A stretch of DNA of 64,000 bases from Rs1 sp000416275 (GTDB taxonomy: Bacteria; Pseudomonadota; Gammaproteobacteria; Pseudomonadales; Balneatricaceae). Shown here in pieces: positions 17,683 through 26,307 of this stretch (within the stretch, counting starts at the first letter, position 1; every line of letters starts with the position of its first letter). Made by a program: the position numbers and the translations under genes. The DNA is taken from the NCBI GenBank assembly GCA_965243635.1, contig OZ251574.1:1054001-1118000 (forward strand). The letters run 5' to 3'. A model generated the notes under the pieces. It did not search any database and was not told where the DNA came from. It saw only the letters and a list, made by a program, of their open reading frames with translations.

Positions 17683-18699
17683 ATGAGTTATCGCGTTGCA
17701 ATTAATGGTTATGGCCGAATTGGTCAATGTGTGCTGCGAGCTATCTATGAAAGATCTCTTCAATCCCAGCTAAAAATAGTGGCGATTAACGAATTATCTG
17801 ATCTGGACACTGTTACTTACCTCACTCGCTACGATACTATCCACGGCCGATTTCCCTTTGATGTCGAACAAGATGATGGCTGTTTAATAGTGAATGGCGA
17901 TAGCATCCGACTAATTAATCAAGCGGATCCAACGCAGCTACCTTGGGCCGAGCTCGATGTTGATCTGGTGATTGAATGCAGCGGATCTTTTAATGAGCGG
18001 GCGATTGCCGAACAGCACTTGGCGGCCGGGGCAAAAAAATTATTATTCTCCCATCCGGCACTGGCTGATGTGGATGCGACTATTGTCTACGGCTATAATC
18101 AGCAGTGCCTCAATGCGCAATTACAAATAGTATCGGCAGCCTCATGTACCACCAATTGCATCATTCCTATTTTAGACCTGCTAGATAGTCAATTTGATAT
18201 TCAAGCGGCAGTCACTACCACGATTCACTCCGCGATGAATGATCAGCCAATTATTGATAGCTACCATCAAAATGACTTGCGTTTAACCCGTGGTGCCATG
18301 AGCTCCATAGTACCTGTTGATACCGGCTTGGCAAAAGGGATCGATAGAATCTTACCTAAATTGGCTGGTTTGTTTCAATGCCTGCATATTAGGGTGCCGA
18401 CCATCAATGTTTCAATGATGGATATTAGTTTAACACTGACGGAAAAAGTAACCGTTGCGCAAGTTAATCAGCTGTTAGAAAATGCGGCTATAACCGAGTA
18501 TTGTGGGGTGTTGGGCTTTACTAATGAGCCACATGCCTCGGTCGATTTTAATCACGATCGGCGCTCGGCAATTGTCGATGGCACGCAGACTAAAGTTAGT
18601 CGTGGCCATTTACTTAAACTGATTTGTTGGTTTGATAACGAGTGGGGCTTCGCCAATCGGATGGTTGATGTTGCCGAGCACTGGCTAGCGCAAAAATAA
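17683..18699 (+). CDS. epd: D-erythrose-4-phosphate dehydrogenase
   Basis: GAPDH-family enzyme oxidising erythrose 4-phosphate to 4-phosphoerythronate in pyridoxal phosphate synthesis. Epd-type features are AINGYGRIG at the start, FSHPALADVDATIVYG, active-site Cys155 in ASCTTNC, HSAMNDQPIIDSYH and VDFNHDRRSAIVDGTQTKVS, which distinguish it from glycolytic GapA. The start at 17683 gives MSYRVAINGYG; a TTG at 17668 is also in frame but unlikely. In this lineage it may also work in glycolysis, since no other gap gene is in the window. It lies between tkt and pgk as expected. Confidence 0.92.
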   Translation: MSYRVAINGYGRIGQCVLRAIYERSLQSQLKIVAINELSDLDTVTYLTRYDTIHGRFPFDVEQDDGCLIVNGDSIRLINQADPTQLPWAELDVDLVIECSGSFNERAIAEQHLAAGAKKLLFSHPALADVDATIVYGYNQQCLNAQLQIVSAASCTTNCIIPILDLLDSQFDIQAAVTTTIHSAMNDQPIIDSYHQNDLRLTRGAMSSIVPVDTGLAKGIDRILPKLAGLFQCLHIRVPTINVSMMDISLTLTEKVTVAQVNQLLENAAITEYCGVLGFTNEPHASVDFNHDRRSAIVDGTQTKVSRGHLLKLICWFDNEWGFANRMVDVAEHWLAQK

Positions 18700-18843
18700 T
18701 GGTTGAGAAGATGCTCGGTATAAGGATTGTTAAGTGTCAAATCAGGGGTGTGGACTCAGTGTAAATCGATCCTCATTATCTGTTGTTATCACTAATTCTG
18801 CCGGCATGAATTACGAAAATTTTAAATACTGAGAGGTCGCTAG

Positions 18844-18919
18844 CTGAATTGCTGGCTTCAAAGTGAATACAGAGTTAAAAGTTTGCACGATGTAGTACAG
18901 TGAATTCACTGATTCAAGT
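18844..18919. repeat. Inverted-repeat element, internally deleted 76-bp copy (copy C)
   Basis: Keeps both ends of the family (CTGAAT...TTCAAAGTGAATACAGAG on the left, a CGATGTAGTACAGTGAATTCACTGATTCAAG-like right end) but lacks the middle of the 160-bp element. Flanked by the direct repeat GCTAG (18839-18843 and 18920-18924), again a 5-bp duplication. It lies between epd and pgk. Confidence 0.7.
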
Positions 18920-18969
18920 GCTAGTAAGTGACAGAAATTTTATAAATTGACAAACTATTAGGGAATAAT

Positions 18970-20130
18970 ATGAAGGTTTTGAAAATGTCGTCGCTCGATC
19001 TTGCTGGTAAGCGGGTGTTGATTAGAGAGGATTTAAATGTTCCGATAAAAGCGGGCAAAGTCACTTCTGATGCACGTATTAGAGCTTGTTTAGCAACCAT
19101 TGAGTTAGCGGTTAACGCCGGCGCTAAAGTTATGCTAATGTCACATTTAGGGCGTCCAACGGAAGGCGAGTACGATGAGCAGTATTCTCTGGCCCCGGTC
19201 GCCGATCATTTAGGGAAATTGTTAAATCGCTCTGTGCCTTTGCTCAAAGATTGGCTGCAAACGCCGATCGAGCTAAATGATGGTGAGGTTGTCCTGCTGG
19301 AAAACGTGCGCTTTAATGTCGGTGAAAAACAGGATGAGCAAGGCTTGGCCAAACAAATGGCCGCGCTGTGTGACGTTTATGTGATGGATGCTTTTGGTAC
19401 TGCGCACCGGGCGCAAGCATCAACCCACGGTGTTGCTAAATTTGCCAAGATCGCCTGTGCCGGACCGTTGCTAGTCGCTGAGCTAGAGGCGCTGGCTGCG
19501 GCATTGAATCAGCCAAAATCACCGATGGTGGCGATTGTCGGCGGCTCAAAAGTATCGACCAAATTGGCTGTCTTAGAATCACTGAGTAAAAAAGTTGATA
19601 GATTGATCGTCGGTGGTGGTATCGCCAATACCTTTTTAGCGGCGGCTGGGTTTCCCGTCGGTAAATCGCTCTGCGAGCACCAGCTAATTCCGATCGCTAA
19701 AGCGTTGATGGCCAGTACCGATATTCCGCTTCCTACCGATGTTGTAGTGGCGACTGAGTTTTCTGAGACGACAATCGCCACCGTTAAAGCGGTCGCTGAT
19801 GTAGCTGAAAACGATATGATTTTAGATATAGGGCCTGAATCGGCACAGGCATTAGCGCTGCTCTTGGGAGATGCGCAAACCATTATTTGGAATGGACCGG
19901 TTGGGGTGTTTGAATTCGAGCAGTTTGCTGGAGGCACCAAAGCAATTGCCATGGCGATCGCCAGTAACCAAGGATTCTCAATAGCCGGTGGTGGAGATAC
20001 GCTAGCCGCCGTGGAGAAGTATCAGATTGAAGAGCAAGTCTCTTATATATCGACCGGTGGCGGTGCCTTTTTAGAATTCGTTGAAGGCAAAGTATTACCT
20101 GCCGTGGCAATGTTGGAAAGTAGGGCCTAA
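18970..20130 (+). CDS. pgk: Phosphoglycerate kinase
   Basis: Glycolytic/gluconeogenic kinase interconverting 1,3-bisphosphoglycerate and 3-phosphoglycerate. The 386 residues contain REDLNVP (substrate binding), MSHLGRP, ENVRFN, GGSKVSTKL, NGPVGVFE and the C-terminal GGGDTLAAVEKY and STGGGAFLE. The ATG follows TAGGGAATAAT. In many gammaproteobacteria pgk is followed by fba or pyk; neither follows here. Confidence 0.98.
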   Translation: MKVLKMSSLDLAGKRVLIREDLNVPIKAGKVTSDARIRACLATIELAVNAGAKVMLMSHLGRPTEGEYDEQYSLAPVADHLGKLLNRSVPLLKDWLQTPIELNDGEVVLLENVRFNVGEKQDEQGLAKQMAALCDVYVMDAFGTAHRAQASTHGVAKFAKIACAGPLLVAELEALAAALNQPKSPMVAIVGGSKVSTKLAVLESLSKKVDRLIVGGGIANTFLAAAGFPVGKSLCEHQLIPIAKALMASTDIPLPTDVVVATEFSETTIATVKAVADVAENDMILDIGPESAQALALLLGDAQTIIWNGPVGVFEFEQFAGGTKAIAMAIASNQGFSIAGGGDTLAAVEKYQIEEQVSYISTGGGAFLEFVEGKVLPAVAMLESRA

Positions 20131-20152
20131 ACAGGTTTTTGCGGTCTTTTTG

Positions 20153-20183
20153 CGACGCTAATCGCCAGCGGCGATTAGCGTCG
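20153..20183 (+). terminator. Strong hairpin downstream of pgk
   Basis: Perfect 14-bp stem CGACGCTAATCGCC / GGCGATTAGCGTCG with a 3-base loop, 22 bases after the pgk stop. It lacks a following T-run, so it may protect the mRNA 3' end or work with Rho. Confidence 0.65.
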
Positions 20184-20344
20184 AGCTGATATTTAGCAAG
20201 GTGTTGTAGTTGAGGGCTTTTACAGCCTCAAACAATCATCTAGCCAGTTGTCGCAGAAAGGCAAGAGCAGGAAGGTAAATAGCAGAATAGTTAGCTTCTA
20301 TCCTCAATATCCTGCAAATTTCTGGCTGGACTTGTGCAGAGAAG

Positions 20345-20623
20345 CTACTTGAAAATGTCTTCGCCTATTTGGTCGATCATAATTTTGGCTTTGCGAGTCA
20401 TTTCTGCGGCGCATTCCTCTTTACTGGCTAATACATCAGCGCGAATAAATTGGTGGCTTTGCTGATCTTTTTCAATGCTGCCATTGACCCGGAACTGACT
20501 GCCGTCTTGCAGCGGAGCGGGAGTGATCATGTACCCTCGGTATTCCTCGCCCGCCATTTGGCTGGGAGCAGCTGGAGTAGTATCAGTACTAAACATGGAT
20601 CTTAATGACGAAAATAGGCTCAT
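20345..20623 (-). CDS. HlyU-family protein
   Basis: 92-residue protein of the HlyU domain family (PF10115): central EYRGYMITPAPLQDGSQFRV and HQFIRADVLASKEECA blocks, ending in KAKIMIDQIGEDIF. The family name comes from a virulence-regulator annotation, but most members are uncharacterised small cytosolic proteins. No HTH is visible. The ATG follows AGAGAG. It is single, divergent from hemJ and convergent with pgk. Confidence 0.8.
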   Translation of the reverse strand: MSLFSSLRSMFSTDTTPAAPSQMAGEEYRGYMITPAPLQDGSQFRVNGSIEKDQQSHQFIRADVLASKEECAAEMTRKAKIMIDQIGEDIFK

Positions 20624-20772
20624 TTTAGCTCTCTGTAATCAATATTGAAAAATTCTCTAGTGTGCTTAAAATATTGCGATTGATCAAGTATTAAGTGAGT
20701 TGAGAAATAGACGCTTAATTTGAGCTAAGCTAGAATAGAGACGATATTAATTTAGTAATATAAAGGCGAAGT

Positions 20773-21186
20773 ATGCTCTGGGTAAAAGTTTTTCATATAT
20801 TGGCAATGACTAGCTGGATGGTGGGGATCTTTTATCTGCCGCGGATTTTTGTACATTTTGTGGATGGCAGTCATGCCGGTGAAGATGTGCGCCGTCTGCA
20901 GATCATGGCAGGTAAGCTGTATCGCTTCATTACGATTATGGCGGCCTTTACCGTCATTTTAGGTTTGTGGTTGTGGCTGGGCTATGGCTTTAGTGGGGGC
21001 TGGTTGCATGCGAAGTTGCTCTTGGTAGTGTTGATGCTCGCCTATCATGTGAATTGCGGTCGTTTAGTTAGGCAAATGGAGGCTGGCAAACTGGCTAAAT
21101 CTAGCCGCTATTATCGACTTTACAATGAGCTGCCACTATTGATTTTTTTGCCGATATTAATATTGGTGGTGGTTAAGCCTTTTTAA
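20773..21186 (+). CDS. hemJ: HemJ-type protoporphyrinogen oxidase (CopD-like membrane protein)
   Basis: 137-residue integral membrane protein with four predicted helices. The conserved KVFHILAMTSWMVGIFYLPR start, the LHAKLLLVVLMLAYH segment and the YNELP block near the C-terminus are HemJ (UPF0093) hallmarks; His residues in the first and third helices are the expected heme/substrate ligands. HemJ oxidises protoporphyrinogen IX to protoporphyrin IX where HemG/HemY are missing. The ATG follows AAAGGCGA. Confidence 0.88.
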   Translation: MLWVKVFHILAMTSWMVGIFYLPRIFVHFVDGSHAGEDVRRLQIMAGKLYRFITIMAAFTVILGLWLWLGYGFSGGWLHAKLLLVVLMLAYHVNCGRLVRQMEAGKLAKSSRYYRLYNELPLLIFLPILILVVVKPF

Positions 21187-21225
21187 AAATATGGCAGTGC
21201 AATGCTGCTCTTTTCCTTAAAAGCG

Positions 21226-21855
21226 CTAAGTTTTATTAGCTATTTGGCGCTGCAGGTTTTCCTCGAGTAAATTAAGCTTAGCTTCGAGTCTTTGAACGCT
21301 TTGCTGAGCATCATCAACCTCGATAATAAAGCCTTCAGCTTCGGCTCTTGCCGGTAGTGTGTGAATTTCTTCCTGTAGATACTCGGCTATATTAAGGGTT
21401 AAACTCTGCTGAGTGATCTTTAGTTGCCGGCTGCCTGCTGTAAGTATATTGGCTAATTGATGGGCGAGTAGGTCGCCGGTAACGAGGGCGGTGAGGCCCT
21501 GCCAGTCAATATCGGCATTGGCGATTATTTTTTGCAACTGAGTCGCCAGTTGGCTGTCACCTGAAATATTAATACCGTTGCCAAAAAACTGGCTGCTTTT
21601 ATCTTCGGCAGTGGCTAAATTCTTGAAGTTCTGCAAACTTCCTTGGAATACGGTATCGGCATCAGCCATATGTTGGCGCTGTAATTGGATGCCGTTTTCA
21701 TAGGGCAGGAGGTAGAAGCTAATCGGCGCATCACTCACCACAAACCGAAAAACTTTACCCGACAGTTTGGACAGTGATTGAGCGGTGACTGGATCGCTGT
21801 TGATGATTTTGTTGATCGCGCTTTCTAGCAGCAGTATGGCACCCATTTGCAGCAT
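21226..21855 (-). CDS. ubiJ: Ubiquinone biosynthesis accessory factor UbiJ
   Basis: 209-residue protein with an N-terminal SCP2-type lipid-binding domain (about 15-115) and a C-terminal coiled coil (VDDAQQSVQRLEAKLNLLEE). UbiJ scaffolds the soluble Ubi complex and binds quinone intermediates. Location immediately downstream of ubiE, 36 bases after its stop, matches the ubiE-ubiJ-ubiB order, but no ubiB follows here. The ATG has AAGGT upstream. Confidence 0.85.
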   Translation of the reverse strand: MLQMGAILLLESAINKIINSDPVTAQSLSKLSGKVFRFVVSDAPISFYLLPYENGIQLQRQHMADADTVFQGSLQNFKNLATAEDKSSQFFGNGINISGDSQLATQLQKIIANADIDWQGLTALVTGDLLAHQLANILTAGSRQLKITQQSLTLNIAEYLQEEIHTLPARAEAEGFIIEVDDAQQSVQRLEAKLNLLEENLQRQIANKT

Positions 21856-21891
21856 TGTCAGAACCTTAATAATTTACTTTATGAAAAGGAA

Positions 21892-22647
21892 TTACGGTTT
21901 GATTGCGGTGTGTAATGCCACGACACCACCGGTCATATTTCGATATTTACACTGCACAAAATCAGCATCCTGCATCATCGATTTTAAGGTTTCTTGATCG
22001 GGATGCATGCGAATAGATTCAGCAAGGTATTGGTAGCTGTCACCATCGCCGGCGATAAGTTCACCCAGCTTGGGCAAAATGTTAAACGAGTAGAAATCAT
22101 AAACACTGGATAACATCGGATTGTTGGTTTTAGAAAATTCCAAGATCATCAGCTTTCCACCGGGTTTTAGTACCCGCTGCATGGAGCGCAAAGCCGCGTC
22201 TTTATCGGTGACGTTTCGCAAGCCAAAGGCAATCGTTATGATATCAAAATGATTATCGGGGAAAGGGAGGCACTCGGCATTTGCCTGCACAAAATCAATA
22301 TTGGCAACCGCGCCTTTATCGGTCAGCTTGTCGCGGCCTACTTTAAGCATTGAATCGTTGATGTCTGCCAAGGTGACACGGCCAGTGCTGCCAACAATGC
22401 GGGCAAAACGCAAGGTGAGATCACCAGTGCCTCCGGCAATATCGAGAATTTTCATGCCGTTGCGAGCACCGCTTTGCTCTATGGTCAGCTTCTTCCAAAT
22501 GCGATGTATACCACCTGACATCAAATCATTCATGACATCGTACTTAGCGGCGACCGAGTGGAAAACATCGGCAACTCGCTTTACTTTTTCATCTTTTGGA
22601 ACTTCTTTAAATCCAAAGTCAGTGGTGTTTTTGTCTGCTTGACTCAT
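21892..22647 (-). CDS. ubiE: Ubiquinone/menaquinone C-methyltransferase UbiE
   Basis: SAM-dependent C-methyltransferase of quinone synthesis. The 251-residue protein shows VFHSVAAKYDVMNDLMS, SAM motif I ILDIAGGTGDL, and AFGLRNVTD and LKPGGKLMILEFSK, all characteristic of UbiE. Length and start match E. coli (251). Grouped with ubiJ; ubiD at 3397 belongs to the same pathway but is distant. Confidence 0.97.
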   Translation of the reverse strand: MSQADKNTTDFGFKEVPKDEKVKRVADVFHSVAAKYDVMNDLMSGGIHRIWKKLTIEQSGARNGMKILDIAGGTGDLTLRFARIVGSTGRVTLADINDSMLKVGRDKLTDKGAVANIDFVQANAECLPFPDNHFDIITIAFGLRNVTDKDAALRSMQRVLKPGGKLMILEFSKTNNPMLSSVYDFYSFNILPKLGELIAGDGDSYQYLAESIRMHPDQETLKSMMQDADFVQCKYRNMTGGVVALHTAIKP

Positions 22648-22723
22648 AACTATTTATCGCTTTGATTAGGTTGCGGTAATTGTAGCGCCGATCGGCAAAG
22701 ATGGGAATCAGTTTACCGGATAA

Positions 22724-23095
22724 TCAGCCTAAACCAATTAATCCGGCGTCTCTATTCTGGCCGGATTTCTCAAGGTTTTGCAAATAGGTCTGCCAGTACT
22801 GATCGTGATTAACACTTAAATCGTGTAAGTAATCCCAGGTAAATAATCCGCTGTCATGGCCGTCATCAAAGCTAATCTTCAGCGCATAATTGCCGGTTAT
22901 TTCAATGTTGGTAATGCCGACAAATTTTTTGTGAGTTTGTAAAGTCTCTTGGCCTACCCCGTGGCCACGCACCTCAGCGGAGGGCGAGTGCACTCTAAGG
23001 TACTCGGCGCGTAACTCATAGCTGCCCGAGGAAAAAGTCAGTTCTAAGCTCTTGGACTTTTTATGTAGCTTTATATCGCTGGGAGTAGTGCTCAT
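22724..23095 (-). CDS. DUF971 domain protein
   Basis: 123-residue protein of the DUF971/GBBH-like N-terminal family: YELRAEYLRVHSPSAEVRGHG, NIEITGNYALKISFDDGHDSGLFTWDYL are typical. Related domains begin gamma-butyrobetaine hydroxylases and occur in iron-sulfur assembly proteins, but the stand-alone form has no settled function. It follows hslVU, as in Pseudomonas. Confidence 0.85.
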   Translation of the reverse strand: MSTTPSDIKLHKKSKSLELTFSSGSYELRAEYLRVHSPSAEVRGHGVGQETLQTHKKFVGITNIEITGNYALKISFDDGHDSGLFTWDYLHDLSVNHDQYWQTYLQNLEKSGQNRDAGLIGLG

Positions 23096-23200
23096 TATTG
23101 CGCTCCTATCAATGTCTGCAGCAAGCGGTCTAGTTACTCAAGATCAACATCGCTGTTAGTATCAGCAAGGCAGCTCTTGAGCTTGGATGCGCTATTGGCT

Positions 23201-24541
23201 TTAGAGGATATAGTGACTTAAATCTTGATCTTCGCTCACTTGCTCCAAGTGCAGATTGACGTAGTCAGTGTCAATTAAAATACTGTCTCCAGACTGGTCG
23301 CTGGCTTTAAAAGACAGCTCTTCCAACAGGCGTTCCATCATTGTATGCAAGCGTCTGGCGCCGATGTTCTCGGTTTGTTCGTTGACCTGAAATGCCAGTT
23401 CTGCAATCCTAGCGATTCCTTCATCACTGAAGCTAATCGACACGCCTTCAGTCTTCATTAGCGCTTGGTACTGTTCAGTTAATGAGGCTTTAGGCTCAAC
23501 TAAAATGCGTCGAAAGTCATCGGCAGTTAAGGCGTTCAGTTCAACTCTGATTGGCAGGCGGCCCTGCAGTTCTGGGATCAAATCAGAGGGTTTAGCTAAG
23601 TGGAAAGCTCCAGATGCAATAAACAAAATATGGTCGGTTTTAACCATCCCGTATTTAGTGCTCAAGGTGCAGCCTTCGATGAGCGGCAATAGATCTCTCT
23701 GCACGCCCTCACGGGAGACATCGCCACCTGATCCAGAGTCAGCGCGCTTGCATACTTTATCTATCTCATCGAGAAAAACGATGCCGTTTTGTTCAACTGC
23801 ATAGATAGCTTTTTGCTTAATATCGTCTTCTTTGATTAATTTTGCCGCTTCATCATCGATTAGGGCTTTATAGGCATCCTTGACGGTTAGTCGCTGAGTG
23901 GTCTTCTTTTGACTGCCGATACTAGAAAACATATTTTGCAGTTGGCTGGTCATTTCTTCCATTCCAGGAGGAGCCATTATTTCAACCGCCGCCGAGGACT
24001 GGGCAAGTTCAATTTCGATTTCTTTTTCGTCTAAATCACCTTCGCGGAGTTTTTTACGAAAAATTTGTCGAGTTGCACTCTGTGTTTCAGGGGCGCTGTC
24101 AGTACTGTCAAAATTACTGTCTCTAGCCGGAGTTAGCAGTACATCCAGCAAGCGTTCCTCGGCGATATCTTCGGCGCGTAAGCGCACCTTTTTAGTCTCT
24201 TGCTCGCGGACCATTTTGATTGCCATATCTACCAAATCGCGAATAATTGTTTCTACATCGCGGCCTACATAGCCAACTTCAGTGAATTTAGTCGCTTCTA
24301 TCTTGATAAAAGGCGCGTTAGCCAGCTTAGCTAAGCGGCGTGCTATCTCGGTTTTACCAACACCTGTCGGGCCGATCATTAAAATATTTTTAGGTGAAAC
24401 TTCAGTGCGCAGTTCTTCATTTAATTGCATGCGACGCCAGCGGTTGCGCAAGGCGATCGCGACTGCTCTTTTAGCGGAGTCCTGACCAATAATGTGGCGG
24501 TCTAGTTCGTGTACTATTTCGCGGGGGGTCATGTCAGACAT
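23201..24541 (-). CDS. hslU: ATP-dependent protease ATPase subunit HslU
   Basis: AAA+ unfoldase that feeds substrates to HslV. The 446 residues contain Walker A GPTGVGKT (57-64), the GYVGRD pore motif, the intermediate domain (about 110-240), Walker B VFLDEIDK and the C-terminal sensor GARRLHTMMERLLEE; it ends in DLSHYIL, the tail that docks into HslV. It overlaps hslV by 8 bases, indicating coupled translation. Heat-shock control is expected from the family, though a sigma-32 promoter was not recognised. Confidence 0.98.
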   Translation of the reverse strand: MSDMTPREIVHELDRHIIGQDSAKRAVAIALRNRWRRMQLNEELRTEVSPKNILMIGPTGVGKTEIARRLAKLANAPFIKIEATKFTEVGYVGRDVETIIRDLVDMAIKMVREQETKKVRLRAEDIAEERLLDVLLTPARDSNFDSTDSAPETQSATRQIFRKKLREGDLDEKEIEIELAQSSAAVEIMAPPGMEEMTSQLQNMFSSIGSQKKTTQRLTVKDAYKALIDDEAAKLIKEDDIKQKAIYAVEQNGIVFLDEIDKVCKRADSGSGGDVSREGVQRDLLPLIEGCTLSTKYGMVKTDHILFIASGAFHLAKPSDLIPELQGRLPIRVELNALTADDFRRILVEPKASLTEQYQALMKTEGVSISFSDEGIARIAELAFQVNEQTENIGARRLHTMMERLLEELSFKASDQSGDSILIDTDYVNLHLEQVSEDQDLSHYIL

Positions 24542-25079
24542 TAGGCGTCTCCTGTACTGAAACTAGTGTTTTGATAACTTGGTTGTGGTTGGTAAAGACG
24601 CAGATGTCAGCGGCTATATGCAAGCTTTTTTCGACAATAGTCGCGGCATCTAATTGCGTATTAGCAACTAAGGCCATGGCGGCAGCGTGGGCAAAGTTGC
24701 CCCCAGAGCCAATAGCGATGACGCCGTGTTCAGGTTCGATAACATCGCCAGTACCTGAGAGTAGGTAGGTCTTTTCCTTGTTGGCGACTAGCATGAGTGC
24801 CTCTAGGCGGCGCAATACTTTATCACTGCGCCACTCTCTGGCTAAGTGGATCACGGCATTGACTATATTACCTTGATGTTTGTCTAGCTGTTGTTCAAAT
24901 AAGTCACGCAAGGTGATCGCGTCGGCAGTCGATCCGGCAAAGCCAGTGATAACTTGGTACTTAGCTAATAAATTAACTTTTTTAGCGCTGCCTTTCATTA
25001 CCGTGTTGCCAAGTGATACTTGGCCGTCGCCGCCAACTGCTACACAGTCGCCACGACGTACAGAAACTATAGTGGTCAT
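24534..25079 (-). CDS. hslV: ATP-dependent protease proteolytic subunit HslV
   Basis: Proteasome-like threonine peptidase. After Met removal the mature N-terminus is TTIVSVRR, with the catalytic Thr; GDGQVSLGN and AGSTADA are conserved. The 181 residues match the usual 176-181. First gene of hslVU, with the 432-base upstream gap as promoter region. Confidence 0.98.
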   Translation of the reverse strand: MTTIVSVRRGDCVAVGGDGQVSLGNTVMKGSAKKVNLLAKYQVITGFAGSTADAITLRDLFEQQLDKHQGNIVNAVIHLAREWRSDKVLRRLEALMLVANKEKTYLLSGTGDVIEPEHGVIAIGSGGNFAHAAAMALVANTQLDAATIVEKSLHIAADICVFTNHNQVIKTLVSVQETPNV

Positions 25080-25511
25080 AGGTGGTGTTTACCTTGAATA
25101 TATTGATAATTGGTATGCATTTACAAAACAATCTTTATGGTGAATAGTTGGCACGTTTGCAGCGGGCTGTGGTTTGCTATAACGGCTTGCAATATTTTCG
25201 GCCACTGTATTTCCAGCCACTGTTCAGTGCTAGTAACAGCCCTTTTTATGGAGGGAAACTAATTAGACTATGGTTGCGAATTTATTAAATTCAACCTAGA
25301 TTTTCTCTTTCAGCGCAAAAAAAACAGTGCTTAATAGTGGCTGTACAGTAATACAGGAGTGATCAGGCCAACTTATTTCGCTGAATAGTCGGCTTGTGAC
25401 TGGCTTTTAGCGATTAATAGTTGCTGCTAGAGGCAGTGTCTGCCTTGGATGGAGATGTGTTAATATTTCCATAATATAGCTGTCATCAGGGTAGCTGGTG
25501 CAGAACTTGTT
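25080..25511. other. Noncoding gap between hslV and the SPOR gene
   Basis: 432 bases with no credible gene on either strand and no member of the repeat families found elsewhere. It must hold the hslVU promoter and the 3' end of the SPOR transcript. No clear heat-shock promoter or T-tailed hairpin was found. Confidence 0.4.
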
Positions 25512-26300
25512 TTAGCGGACAAGAACCTGCATTGGATTGATTTTCATTTTTTTTAGTTTGTTAAGCGCCGCTTTTAAGTGATTAAGAGTGAGGAAAGGGC
25601 CAGTTCTTACTCTGTACCAAGTACCGTTTGCTGAAGTGATTTTTTGTACTGTCACCTTGGGTAGATTGTTGAGTAATAATCTGACTTTCATATTCTCGGC
25701 ATCCTTTTGATTGCGGAAAGAGCCGGTTTGCAACAACGTTTTGTTTTTTAGTTTGACTATTTTAGGGGTGGATTTATAAGCCGCTATAGTCTCGGTTTCC
25801 ACGGTGTTCTTAACTAGTATTTCATAAAACTGATACGGCGCCTTTTGGGTGGCCTCGGTCGATTTATCAGTGACGGGAACAGCCGCTACCGATTTTTTTC
25901 GCTCGCTTGATTTTGCAGAAGAGTTGCCAGTCGCTAGCGCTTTGCTGGTTTTCTTTGCCGTTGTATTTAGGTTGGGTAACGGCTCTTTGGTCTCCGGTAG
26001 TTCAGGTGTTACTTGCTGCTGGTTAATTTTGCTTTCAATCAGCGCTGAAATTCCGCTTTCACGGATTTCTTTGGGATCTACATGGCTAAGTTGCAGCAGT
26101 AAGTAACTAATGCCAGCTATCATAAGTACGCCGGCGATGATCATTTTCCAAGGCTTGCCAGCCGCTTGCTGCTGGGCTTTAGCTGGGGAAGATTTTACCG
26201 CTGCACTCGGAGAGGGTTTTTTTACCGGCGCAGGTCTACTGCTACTGGCCGGCTGGCCGCCGTTGCGCTTCTTAGTGACATAATCTTTCCTAGAGGCCAT
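25512..26300 (-). CDS. SPOR-domain protein, FtsN-like
   Basis: 262-residue bitopic protein: short basic cytosolic tail (1-50), one membrane helix (about 52-70, MIIAGVLMIAGISYLLLQL), a Lys/Ser/Thr/Pro-rich periplasmic linker, and a C-terminal SPOR domain (about 185-262, LLQTGSFRNQKDAENMKVRL...WYRVRTGPF) that binds denuded septal peptidoglycan. Size, topology and position between argS and hslV match the FtsN-like gene of Pseudomonas (PA5052 neighbourhood). FtsN function is inferred; a short essential periplasmic helix could not be assigned. Confidence 0.82.
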   Translation of the reverse strand: MASRKDYVTKKRNGGQPASSSRPAPVKKPSPSAAVKSSPAKAQQQAAGKPWKMIIAGVLMIAGISYLLLQLSHVDPKEIRESGISALIESKINQQQVTPELPETKEPLPNLNTTAKKTSKALATGNSSAKSSERKKSVAAVPVTDKSTEATQKAPYQFYEILVKNTVETETIAAYKSTPKIVKLKNKTLLQTGSFRNQKDAENMKVRLLLNNLPKVTVQKITSANGTWYRVRTGPFLTLNHLKAALNKLKKMKINPMQVLVR

Positions 26301-26307
26301 TTTTTGA

